DNA from: an uncultured Oscillospiraceae bacterium
GTDB lineage: Bacteria; Bacillota; Clostridia; Oscillospirales; Oscillospiraceae
DNA: 23,089 nt
Direction: 5' to 3'
Assembly (NCBI GenBank): GCA_910584285.1
Contig: CAJTYK010000032.1
Location: forward strand, 1-23,089
Positions 6,890-13,646 of this stretch are shown in pieces. A program made the position numbers and the translations under genes. The notes under the pieces were generated by a model. The model did no database searches. It was not told the DNA's origin and was given only the letters and a program-made list of their open reading frames with translations. Each line of letters opens with the position of its first letter. Within the stretch, counting starts at the first letter, position 1.

Positions 6890-8044
6890 CTATTCCAGGT
6901 TGGAGGGGAACCACCCCAGCACCCGGAACTCCCCGGTGGTCTGGGCCAGCTCGTGGAGGGCGTCCCCCACGGCGGGGTCGCCGGGCCGGCCGGTGAATTC
7001 CAGGAAGAACATATACTCCCAGCTCCGTCCAGGCAGGGGCCGGGACTCCAGCTTCATCAGGTTCAGGCCGTGAAGGCTGAACACGGTGAGAATCTCGTGG
7101 AGGGAGCCCGCCTCGTGGGGCAGGACGAACAGGGTGCTGACCTTGTCCGCCCCGGGGCGCAGCTCCAGCCGGGGGGAGGCCACCACGAACCGGGTGGTGT
7201 TGTGGGCGTTGTGGTTGATGCCACGGGCCAGGATATTCAGACCGTAGATCTCTGCCGCCCGGGCGGAGCAGATGGCCGCCTTTGTCATATCCCCACTCTG
7301 GGCCACCATTTGGGCCGACCCGGCGGTGTCCGCCTGGGGCACCCGCTTCCAGGCGGGGTGGGCGTTCAGGAACTGCTCACACTGGAACAGCCCCTGCTCG
7401 TGGGAATAGACGTGTGTGATGGCGTCCAGCGACGCCCCCGGCAGGGCCATGAGGCAGTGCTCTATCCGCACCGTGGTCTCCCCTACGATGTAGCACTCGT
7501 ACTGGGTCAGCAGGTCGTAAATCTGCCGGATGGCCCCGGTGGTGCTGTTCTCAATGGGCAGGACCGCGTAATCCGCCCGGCCCTCCCGCAGGGCCAGGAA
7601 GCAGTCCTCGAACTGTTCCAGCCCGGTGGTGTCTGTGCCCTCACCGAAAAAATTCAGCGCGGCCGGTTCGCTGTACGCCCCCGGAACCCCCTGGTACACC
7701 ACCCGGGGGGCGGGTATGGGCTGGCGTAGATTGTTTTGAGCCTCCTGCCAGCGCAGCACGCCGGGGTTGTCCGGGCCCCGCCCCATGAGATCTCGCTGCT
7801 GCCGCCGGGACAGGGCCATCACCGTCTGGAACAGGGTGACGACGGCGGGGCGCAGCTCCTCCCCGGCCAGCACTCCCTTGCTCTGGAGCAGCTGGCGCTC
7901 CCGCTCCTGATCCAGCACGGGGATGCCCTTTGCCCGCTTGTACTCCCCCACCTGCCGGGTCACCGCCATCCGGCGGCGAAACAGCTCCACCAGCTCCCGG
8001 TCGATGGCGTCAATCTCCCCTCGAAGGGTTTGCAGCTCGTCCAT
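6890..8044 (-). CDS. pheA: Bifunctional chorismate mutase / prephenate dehydratase (P-protein)
   Basis: This protein converts chorismate to prephenate and on to phenylpyruvate, the last committed steps to phenylalanine. The 384-residue product has an AroQ-class helical chorismate mutase (about 1-85, LRGEIDAIDRELVELFRRR), the dehydratase (about 113-290) with VYQGVPGAYSE, the ENSTTG motif and the catalytic HNTTRF (281-286), and an ACT domain (about 303-380) with GSLHEIL and LESRP (333-336), the usual Phe-feedback site. The ATG at 8044 is preceded by GGAGGCG and shares one base with the stop of the upstream gene (TGATG). Longer upstream readings of this frame lack a ribosome site and are shadow. 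Confidence 0.96.
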   Translation of the reverse strand: MDELQTLRGEIDAIDRELVELFRRRMAVTRQVGEYKRAKGIPVLDQERERQLLQSKGVLAGEELRPAVVTLFQTVMALSRRQQRDLMGRGPDNPGVLRWQEAQNNLRQPIPAPRVVYQGVPGAYSEPAALNFFGEGTDTTGLEQFEDCFLALREGRADYAVLPIENSTTGAIRQIYDLLTQYECYIVGETTVRIEHCLMALPGASLDAITHVYSHEQGLFQCEQFLNAHPAWKRVPQADTAGSAQMVAQSGDMTKAAICSARAAEIYGLNILARGINHNAHNTTRFVVASPRLELRPGADKVSTLFVLPHEAGSLHEILTVFSLHGLNLMKLESRPLPGRSWEYMFFLEFTGRPGDPAVGDALHELAQTTGEFRVLGWFPSNLE

Positions 8045-8532
8045 CAGCGATACGCCTCCCGCAGTTCCAGATAGTGCTCCGCACTGGGGCGCAGACCGGC
8101 CAGCTCCTCGGGGGTGAGGGGGCGGACCACCTTGGCGGGATTGCCCAGCGCCAGACAGCCGTCCGGAATCTCCGTCTTGCCGGTGACCAGGGCCCCCGCG
8201 CCCACGATGCAGTTTTTGCCGATGCTCGCGCCGTTGAGCAGGATGGCGCCCATGCCCACGGTGGTGTTGTCCCCCACGGTGCAGCCGTGGACAATGGCCC
8301 CGTGGCCCACGGTGACGTACTCCCCCAGGGTGGTGGGAAACTTGTCGGAGTGGAGGATGGCGCCGTCCTGGATATTGGTGCCCGCGCCGATGGTGATGGG
8401 CTTGCCGTCCCCCCGGAGGACGGCGTTGAACCACACCGAGCAGCCCGGGCCGAAGGTCACGTCCCCCACCACCATGGCGCCGGGGAGGATCACCACGTTT
8501 TCATCGCTTTGACGCAGAGTTTTTAAGTCCAT
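8044..8532 (-). CDS. Gamma-carbonic-anhydrase-like hexapeptide-repeat protein
   Basis: The 162-residue product is a left-handed beta-helix protein built of hexapeptide repeats such as VVGDVTFGPG, VTVGHGAIVHG, TVGMGAILLNG and CIVGAGALVTG. The three metal-ligand histidines of the gamma-carbonic anhydrase family are present (H61, H77, H82), and it ends in the typical NPAKVVRPLT segment. Relatives include YrdA, PaaY and YtoA; many have weak or undetected carbonic anhydrase activity, so the reaction is not certain. It lies in the aro operon directly before pheA with a TGATG overlap, and a link to aromatic metabolism is unproven. GAGGA lies 9-10 nt before the ATG. Confidence 0.9.
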   Translation of the reverse strand: MDLKTLRQSDENVVILPGAMVVGDVTFGPGCSVWFNAVLRGDGKPITIGAGTNIQDGAILHSDKFPTTLGEYVTVGHGAIVHGCTVGDNTTVGMGAILLNGASIGKNCIVGAGALVTGKTEIPDGCLALGNPAKVVRPLTPEELAGLRPSAEHYLELREAYR

Positions 8533-8587
8533 ATTTTTGATTCCTCACAGTTCCTTTTTGACCGATTCTTAGGAAACGATTTTGACG

Positions 8588-8690
8588 GAGCGGCAGGTGC
8601 ACAAGGTGCGCCCCTACAGGAAATCCAACACATCGACAATCCTCCAAAGGAGGCGGTGGTATGTGTAGGGGCGGACATTGTCCGCCCGCT
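8588..8690. repeat. MITE-like palindromic repeat element (TGTAGGGGCG ends)
   Basis: Inverted arms CGCCCCTACA (8609-8618) and TGTAGGGGCG (8664-8673) flank a core holding a CCTCC/GGAGG hairpin (8641-8653). The right arm runs into a perfect hairpin GGGCGGACA-T-TGTCCGCCC (8669-8687); the left side has a related imperfect one around 8595-8613. It fits a non-autonomous dispersed palindrome family and shares the GTAGGGGC motif with the element at 9932-10062. No coding capacity is evident. Confidence 0.6.
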
Positions 8691-8706
8691 GTCAACGACG
8701 CAGCTC

Positions 8707-8760
8707 CTAAATCCCCAGCAGCTCACAAGCGGCCAAAGCCGCCGCCTCGTCGGGACAAGC
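8707..8760 (-). pseudogene. Possible decayed or duplicated aroC 3' end
   Basis: On the minus strand a short reading frame ends DEAAALAACELLGI followed by TAG (8707-8709). The intact aroC ends IEAAAALAACELLKL. The two share EAAALAACELL at nearly the same distance from the stop. Upstream of this tail the frame has no recognisable AroC sequence, so this would be only a short remnant of a duplication or of an older aroC end. Together with the hairpin at 8820-8851 and the repeat at 8588-8690 it fills the 325-bp gap between aroC and the carbonic-anhydrase-like gene. Confidence 0.35.
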
Positions 8761-8819
8761 TTCGTATCCCTCGCTTCCGCCTGACGGCGAAAGCTCACTC
8801 ACTCCGCTGCCCCTCCTCT

Positions 8820-8851
8820 CCCCACAAAAGCTAAAGGGCGCTTTTGCGGGG
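8820..8851 (-). terminator. Strong hairpin just downstream of aroC
   Basis: Arms CCCCACAAAAGC (8820-8831) and GCTTTTGCGGGG (8840-8851) form a 12-bp stem with one wobble pair and an 8-nt loop, starting 6 bp after the aroC stop codon. No T-run follows on the minus strand, so it may be an mRNA-end stabiliser or a weak terminator separating aroC from the downstream genes. Confidence 0.5.
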
Positions 8852-8857
8852 GCCCCT

Positions 8858-9904
8858 TTATAACTTCAACAACTCACAGGCGGCAAGCGCTGCGGCGGCC
8901 TCGATGACCGGCACCGCACGGTGTACCACGCAGGGGTCGTGCCGCCCGGTGAGCTCCAGCTCGGCGTTCTCACGCTTTGCCAGATCCACGGTAAACTGCC
9001 GCCGGGCGATGGACGGCGTGGGCCGCAGGGTCACCTCAAACACCAGCGGCATCCCGTTGGTGATACCGCCGTTGATTCCCCCGGCGCAGTTCTGCTCCGC
9101 CCGGATGGAGCCGTCCCCGTCCACATACAGTGGGTCGTTGGCCTCCGAGCCCCGCATGAGGGCGAAGGCCGTTCCGGCCCCGAAGGCCACCGCTTTGACG
9201 GCGGGAACGGCGAACAGGTGCTGGGAGAAAATGCCCTCGGCGTTACAGCCGAAGTCGGGAGCGCCCAGCCCGGGGGGCAGGCCGAACACGGCGCACTCAA
9301 TGGTCCCGCCCACGGAATCCTGCTCGTTTTTCGCCTCTAAAATGGCTTCCTGCATCTCTGCCCCCCTGTCGTCGTTGAGGACGGGGAAGGTCTTGGCGGC
9401 ACAGGAGTGCAGGCTTTCCCAGTCCTCCAGGGGGTCGTCGTTGATCCCGTAAATTGTGGAGATGTGGGCCCCTACGTAGATGCCCTTTTGGGCCAGGAGC
9501 TGCTTGGCCACCCCCCCGGCGAACACCAGCGGCGCGGTGAGCCGCCCAGAGAAGTGCCCGCCCCCCCGGTAGTCGTTGAACCCCGCATAGCGGACATGGG
9601 CGGGGTAGTCGGCGTGGCCGGGGCGGGCCAGATCCTTCGTCTTGGCGTAGTCTCCCGAGCGGGCGTCCGTGTTCTCGATGACGGCGCACAGGGGGGCCCC
9701 GGTGGTTTTGCCCTCAAACACGCCGGAGAGAATTTGGGGTTCGTCCGCCTCCCGCCGGGCGGTGGATAGGGCGCTTTTCCCCGGGGCCCGGCGGGCCAGG
9801 TCGAAGCGGATGGCGTCCAGATTCAGGGCCAGCCCGGGGGGGACGCCCTCCAGCACCACGCCGATGGCGGGGCCGTGGGATTCGCCGAAGATGGAATATT
9901 TCAT
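8858..9904 (-). CDS. aroC: Chorismate synthase
   Basis: This FMN-dependent enzyme converts EPSP to chorismate. The 348-residue product begins MKYSIFGESHGPAIG and has RPGHADYPAHVRYAGFNDYRGGGHFSGR, the core signature (active-site His at 10 and 97), NEQDSVGG, GGINGGITNG and the C-terminal RHDPCVVHRAVPV. Length is near the family norm. The ATG at 9904 follows AAGGAGGTG at about 10 nt; longer in-frame readings run into a repeat element and are not supported. A repeat element lies directly upstream and a hairpin directly downstream, so this gene may be partly uncoupled from the rest of the operon. Confidence 0.95.
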   Translation of the reverse strand: MKYSIFGESHGPAIGVVLEGVPPGLALNLDAIRFDLARRAPGKSALSTARREADEPQILSGVFEGKTTGAPLCAVIENTDARSGDYAKTKDLARPGHADYPAHVRYAGFNDYRGGGHFSGRLTAPLVFAGGVAKQLLAQKGIYVGAHISTIYGINDDPLEDWESLHSCAAKTFPVLNDDRGAEMQEAILEAKNEQDSVGGTIECAVFGLPPGLGAPDFGCNAEGIFSQHLFAVPAVKAVAFGAGTAFALMRGSEANDPLYVDGDGSIRAEQNCAGGINGGITNGMPLVFEVTLRPTPSIARRQFTVDLAKRENAELELTGRHDPCVVHRAVPVIEAAAALAACELLKL

Positions 9905-9931
9905 GGCAGTCAAACACCTCCTTGATGGTGC

Positions 9932-10062
9932 GTAGGGGCCGATGGTCGCGCCTGTCGGCTCGGTCGACGATAGACGGTCGCCACCGGCGACCATCGCCCT
10001 CATCGGCCCGGCCTGAAAGCGCGGTTTGTAACGATAGGGCCGATGAGGACATCGGCCCCTAC
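9932..10062. repeat. MITE-like element with 13-bp terminal inverted repeats between aroC and the acetyltransferase gene
   Basis: The segment starts with GTAGGGGCCGATG (9932-9944) and ends with its exact complement CATCGGCCCCTAC (10050-10062). Inside are a perfect GGGCCGATG/CATCGGCCC hairpin (10037-10058, sharing the right end) and a GGTCGCC/GGCGACC hairpin near 9989-10005. At about 131 bp with no coding content, it fits a miniature inverted-repeat element. Its right end supplies the TAG stop codon of the neighbouring acetyltransferase gene. The ends match those of the element at 8588-8690 in GTAGGGGC. Confidence 0.7.
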
Positions 10063-10592
10063 GACAGGGTAATCCAATACCGCTGCAAATCCACATTCCG
10101 ATCCGGCTCGTGGACGGTGTTTTCGTACACGCCGCCCGCCGACAGGATGGTGCGGCGGCTGCCCTCGTTGTGGGGCTGGCAGGTGATGAGCACCCGGTCA
10201 AGGCCCAGCGTCTTCTTGCAGTAACCCAGCGCCAGCCGGAGCTGCTCCTTGGCGTAACCCTTTCGGCGCTCGGACGGCCGGACGGAATAGCCGATATTCC
10301 CGCCGAACTGCCTCAAATGCTCGTTGAGAGAGTGGCGCACGTCGATCATGCCCACCAGTTTCCCGTCGGACTCCCGCACGCTCAGAAACAGGGTGGCCTG
10401 CACCTTGCCCTCCGGGACGGTGGCGGGGTTCCTGATGGCCCGCACATCCGCCAGCCACTGTTCCGGGGTGTCGGCCCGCCCCAGTGGGCCGCAGCCGTCC
10501 ATGGAGCTGTCTGCCTCCAGCATTTCCCGGCGGTAGGCCCACACCTGGTCTAACCATTCCTCCGTGGGGAGGATCAATTTGATTGTGTCCAT
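10059..10592 (-). CDS. GNAT-family N-acetyltransferase
   Basis: The 177-residue product has the GNAT acetyl-CoA-binding core: beta strands around LFLSVRESDGKLVGMIDVRH, the motif A region IGYSVRPSERRKGYAKEQLRLAL with its R-x-x-G-x-A pyrophosphate loop, and the family-typical CQPHNEGSRRTILSAGGVYE. The substrate is unknown. AAAGGAC lies upstream of the ATG at 10592. It sits in the aro cluster between aroA and aroC, but nothing in its sequence ties it to aromatic metabolism. Its stop codon TAG (10059-10061) lies in the terminal repeat of a MITE-like element, so the C-terminus may have been reset by that insertion. Confidence 0.88.
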   Translation of the reverse strand: MDTIKLILPTEEWLDQVWAYRREMLEADSSMDGCGPLGRADTPEQWLADVRAIRNPATVPEGKVQATLFLSVRESDGKLVGMIDVRHSLNEHLRQFGGNIGYSVRPSERRKGYAKEQLRLALGYCKKTLGLDRVLITCQPHNEGSRRTILSAGGVYENTVHEPDRNVDLQRYWITLS

Positions 10593-10681
10593 AAAATTAA
10601 GTCCTTTCGCGGCATTCTATCGAGCGGTTCTTTTTACGTTCCGGTCTGCAATACATTCGTTGCCGGGCAGATACGTTTCAT

Positions 10682-11989
10682 TCACAAGAAACAATCGTCA
10701 GCGAGCTTCAAGCTCGCGGGTCTAAGACCCTTTTGGTTACTTTTTCTCTCGAGAAAAAGTAACCCGCCCAGCCGCTCGTACTCCTCCCAGAAATCGGGGT
10801 AGGATTTGGCCACGCACTCCGCACCGTTGATTGTCACCGGATGATTACAGCGGGTGGCGGCGATGGCCGCCATCATGGCGATGCGGTGATCGTTGTGGCT
10901 GTCCACCGCCACGCCGCCTGTCAGCGCCTCTTTGCCCCGAATTTCCAGGAAATCCGGCCCCTCCGTCACGTCCGCCCCCAGGGCGGTGAGCACCGCCGTG
11001 ACGGAGGACAGCCGGTCGCTCTCCTTGACCCGCAGGCGGGCGGCGTTGGTGAGGCGGGTGGCCCGGCCCGCCCGCAGGGCCGCCATGGCCGCCAAGGGGG
11101 GCACCAGGTCGGGGCAGTTGGACACGTCGATCTCCGCGTCCCCCGGCCCGCTGAGGGTCAGCGCCAGGTCGGCGATCACCCGGTCGCCCTGGAGGGAGAA
11201 GGGGTCCATCCCGGCCACCGTCACCGGGTTGCCCAGGAAGCCGGCGGCGTACCAGAACCCGGCCTGGGACCAGTCCGCCTCCACGGCGGCATGGGCGGCC
11301 TTGTAGGTCTGGTTTCCCTGGGGGTGGTACTGGGGAGGCAGGGACAGGGCCATGGGGAACTCCACCCCAAATTGAGCCATGACCTGGAGGGTCATGGTGA
11401 TGTAGCCCTCACTCTCCAAGGGGGTGGTGGGGATCAGGGCCGACGGGCCGCTCAGCAGGGGCAGGGCGAACAGCAGGCCGGTGAAAAACTGGGAGGACAC
11501 GTTCCCCGGAAGCCGATACTCCCCCGGCGTGAGCAGGCCGGATACGGTGAGCACGCCGTCCTTCTGCTCATAGAAGATCCCCTTTTCGTCGAACAGGTCG
11601 AAGTAGGGGGTCAAGGGCCGCTCCATCAGCCGCCCCTGGCCGGTGAACATGCCGCCCCCCCGCACCGCCAGGGCGATGGGGATCAGAAAGCGCAGGGTGG
11701 AGCCGCTCTCCCCGCAGTCCAGGTGGGGGTAGGCCATGCGCCGCAGGGGGGACATGGCGTTGGCCCCCATGCCCCGGACGGTGACGGTGGAGCCCTCCAC
11801 GGTGAACGCCGCCCCCAGCTCCTCCAGGCAACGGAGGGTGGCCTCGATGTCTTGGGATAGGGCCACGTTGGTGATCACGCTCTCCCCGTCCGCCAGGGCG
11901 GCGGCGATGAGCAGCCGGTGGGCTTGGGATTTGGAGGGGGGCGGGGTGACCGTTCCGGACAGGGCGGCGGGAGTGATGGTGATGTTCAT
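10682..11989 (-). CDS. aroA: 3-phosphoshikimate 1-carboxyvinyltransferase (EPSP synthase) with repeat-encoded C-terminal tail
   Basis: This enzyme transfers the enolpyruvyl group of PEP to shikimate-3-phosphate. The 435-residue product has PPPSKSQAHR (K20, S21, R25), the DCGESGSTLRFLIP motif (R100), GNVSSQFFTGLLFALPLL, RLRVKESDR and DSHNDHRIAMM. The conserved enzyme ends at about residue 409 (SYPDFWEEYERLGG). The last 26 residues, from LLFLERKSNQKG to the end, are encoded entirely by three adjacent palindromes (10701-10764) and are not expected in the family. GGAGGC lies 6-7 nt before the ATG, which overlaps the aroB stop by 4 nt. The KSQAH motif suggests a divergent, possibly class II-like enzyme. 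Confidence 0.95.
   Translation of the reverse strand: MNITITPAALSGTVTPPPSKSQAHRLLIAAALADGESVITNVALSQDIEATLRCLEELGAAFTVEGSTVTVRGMGANAMSPLRRMAYPHLDCGESGSTLRFLIPIALAVRGGGMFTGQGRLMERPLTPYFDLFDEKGIFYEQKDGVLTVSGLLTPGEYRLPGNVSSQFFTGLLFALPLLSGPSALIPTTPLESEGYITMTLQVMAQFGVEFPMALSLPPQYHPQGNQTYKAAHAAVEADWSQAGFWYAAGFLGNPVTVAGMDPFSLQGDRVIADLALTLSGPGDAEIDVSNCPDLVPPLAAMAALRAGRATRLTNAARLRVKESDRLSSVTAVLTALGADVTEGPDFLEIRGKEALTGGVAVDSHNDHRIAMMAAIAATRCNHPVTINGAECVAKSYPDFWEEYERLGGLLFLERKSNQKGLRPASLKLADDCFL
10701..10764. repeat. Three adjacent palindromes inside the 3' end of aroA
   Basis: In order: GCGAGCTT-C-AAGCTCGC (10701-10717), GGGTCT-A-AGACCC (10718-10730), and a palindrome with 14-base arms and a 2-base centre (10735-10764, left arm GGTTACTTTTTCTC). 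Together they look like a dispersed palindromic element. The segment is less GC-rich than the surrounding aroA, and its translation forms the extra C-terminal tail. Confidence 0.75.
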
Positions 11990-13290
11990 AGCAGAGCCTC
12001 CAGTTGTTGCAGCAGTCCCGCCTTGGGCATTTGATAGGGTACGGCGCGGCCGATCTCGTCCAGCAGGATGACGGTGATGTCCGCCCCGGCGCCCTTTTTG
12101 TCCCGGCCGATGGCGGCGGCATATTCCTCGGGGGTACAGGGAATGGACGTGGGCAGGCCCAGGCAGGCGCAGGCGTCCTCGATCCGCCCCGGTGCGTCCG
12201 CCGGTGTGACGCCCAGCGCCACCCCCAGCTTGGCCGCGGCACACATACCCGCCGCCACTGCCTGACCGTGGGTCCATTGGATGTACTGGCCCGCCAGCTC
12301 GTAGGCGTGGCCCAGAGTGTGGCCGAAATTCAACACCATCCGCGCCCCGGTGTCCAGCTCGTCCTCGATAACCACCTGGCGCTTGAGGTCACAGCAGGTA
12401 TACAGGATGTGCTCAATGTCTGCCGTCAGCGCCTCCCGGTGGGGGCGGGCGGCCAGGAAGTCGAAGAACTCCCTGTCCCGGATACAGCCGTATTTGAGCA
12501 CCTCCGCCATCCCGTCCATGAACACGGGCAGGGAGAGGGTGTCCAGTACGTCCGGATCCATGAGCACCAGGCGGGGCTGGTGGAAGGCTCCGGCCAGGTT
12601 CTTGCCCGCGTCCAGATCCACGGCCACCTTGCCGCCCACGCTGCTGTCCACCTGGGCCAGCAGGGTGGTGGGGATCTGGACAAAGGCCACCCCCCGCAGG
12701 ACGGTGGCGGCGGCAAAGCCCGCCAGATCCCCCACTACGCCGCCGCCCAGGGCGACAACGCCGTCGGTGCGGGTGAGGCCGAAGTCCAGGAAGCCTTCCC
12801 ACAGCGCCGCCAGCTGGTAGGGGTTTTTGCTCTCCTCCCCGGCGGGGACGGGGAACAGGCGGCAGTCGAAGCCGGAGGCGGCTAAGCTGGCCAGCACCAT
12901 GTCGCCATAAAGGGGTTTTACGTTGCTGTCGGTGACTACGGCCAGCTTTTGGGCGCGGGGCAGTACGGCGCGGATCCGCGCCCCGGCCTGGGCGAGGAGG
13001 CCGCGCTCAATTAAAATGTCGTACTCCCGGCCGGGGAGGTTGACGGTAAGCCGTCTTATCTGTGATTTCTCCGCGCTGCCGGGGGTATACTGGTCGGTCC
13101 CCAGCAGGTAATCCGTGGTCACATCAAGATAGGCGGCAAGGGCAACTAAAGTTTCAAAGTTAGGCCTGCGGACACCACTTTCATATTGTTGGTATGAATG
13201 CTGGGTCATCTGTAGATGCTCTGCAACTTCCCGCTGTTTTAAATTCTTCTGCTTACGCGCTTTTTTTAAACGTTCTGCAAATGGACTCAT
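11986..13290 (-). CDS. aroB: 3-dehydroquinate synthase with N-terminal XRE helix-turn-helix domain (fusion)
   Basis: The 434-residue product is a fusion. Residues 1-64 form an XRE HTH domain (FAERLKKARKQKNLKQREVAEHL to TDYLLG). Residues 65-78 are a short linker, and from about 79 a complete AroB follows: GGGVVGDLAGFAAA, PTTLLAQVDSSVGGKVAVD, KNLAGAFHQP, and metal ligands E263 (AEVLKYG), H324 (NFGHTLGHAYE) and H341 (THGQAV). AroB cyclises DAHP to 3-dehydroquinate using NAD and a divalent metal; every key motif is intact, so activity is expected. No in-frame ATG, GTG or TTG occurs between residues 58 and 130, so a free AroB could not start there. GC content is about 45 per cent in the HTH part, well below the rest. 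The ATG at 13290 follows GAGGTG. It overlaps aroA by 4 nt. Confidence 0.95.
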   Translation of the reverse strand: MSPFAERLKKARKQKNLKQREVAEHLQMTQHSYQQYESGVRRPNFETLVALAAYLDVTTDYLLGTDQYTPGSAEKSQIRRLTVNLPGREYDILIERGLLAQAGARIRAVLPRAQKLAVVTDSNVKPLYGDMVLASLAASGFDCRLFPVPAGEESKNPYQLAALWEGFLDFGLTRTDGVVALGGGVVGDLAGFAAATVLRGVAFVQIPTTLLAQVDSSVGGKVAVDLDAGKNLAGAFHQPRLVLMDPDVLDTLSLPVFMDGMAEVLKYGCIRDREFFDFLAARPHREALTADIEHILYTCCDLKRQVVIEDELDTGARMVLNFGHTLGHAYELAGQYIQWTHGQAVAAGMCAAAKLGVALGVTPADAPGRIEDACACLGLPTSIPCTPEEYAAAIGRDKKGAGADITVILLDEIGRAVPYQMPKAGLLQQLEALL

Positions 13291-13309
13291 AAAAAGCACC
13301 TCACGCCTC

Positions 13310-13363
13310 TTGACAGTCTCGGATAGAGAGTATATAATAACATCATATTGAGACTATACGAGA
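13310..13363 (+). promoter_or_regulatory. Consensus promoter with inverted operator-like sites between HTH-aroB and the small gene
   Basis: A perfect sigma-A promoter reads TTGACA (13310-13315), 17 bp, TATAAT (13333-13338), pointing at the small gene at 13385. Inverted copies of a 10-bp site, TCTCGGATAG (13317-13326) and CTATACGAGA (13354-13363), match at 9 of 10 positions and flank the -10 box. The first lies in a longer dyad (AGTCTC, 5 bp, GAGAGT). This is the expected place for binding by the HTH domain of AroB (inference). The opposite promoter for aroB is less clear; TATACT or TATGAT boxes on the minus strand are candidates. Confidence 0.7.
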
Positions 13364-13384
13364 TAGATGAAAGGGAGAATAAAC

Positions 13385-13642
13385 ATGAACGACGTAGCGG
13401 AAGTCCTGTATGGGTATGCACAAAAGTACTTGCTTCCGGGCTATCTGTGCCGGGATGAAACCTATGCCGCCAGCGACCGCTGTGCGGAAAGACAGGAGGA
13501 GCTGGTGCGCGCGGCGCTGGAGGAGGACGGGCAGGCCCACCTCAAGGCTATGCTGGACGAGCCGGAGATCACGCAGTATGCCCGGGACAGGGCGGCGTTT
13601 CTGTGCGGGTTTCATCTGGCTCGGGAGTTAGCGGGGATGTGA
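13385..13642 (+). CDS. Small hypothetical protein (85 aa), divergent from HTH-AroB
   Basis: The ATG at 13385 is preceded by AAGGGAG at good spacing and a consensus promoter. The 85-residue product is acidic and probably helical, with no membrane segment; it ends in ARDRAAFLCGFHLARELAGM. This C-terminal helix and the size resemble the DUF6809-like proteins often found beside XRE regulators, but the assignment is tentative. It is the only plus-strand gene inside the aro cluster, lying between aroB and aroF, and ends 4 bp from the aroF stop. The layout mirrors the XRE/small-protein pair at 1-578. Confidence 0.75.
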   Translation: MNDVAEVLYGYAQKYLLPGYLCRDETYAASDRCAERQEELVRAALEEDGQAHLKAMLDEPEITQYARDRAAFLCGFHLARELAGM

Positions 13643-13646
13643 GTGC

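Noticed and set aside
6494..7729. 411-codon plus-strand open frame opposite aroK and pheA
   Set aside because: Shadow of two well-supported minus-strand enzymes; no recognisable domain and no start signals.
8501..8798. Short minus-strand frames in the aroC to carbonic-anhydrase-like gap
   Set aside because: They run through the palindromic repeat and the aroC-like remnant and lack start signals; repeat DNA explains them better.
10841..11860. 339-codon plus-strand open frame opposite aroA
   Set aside because: Antisense shadow rich in Gly/His/Gln, without a ribosome site.
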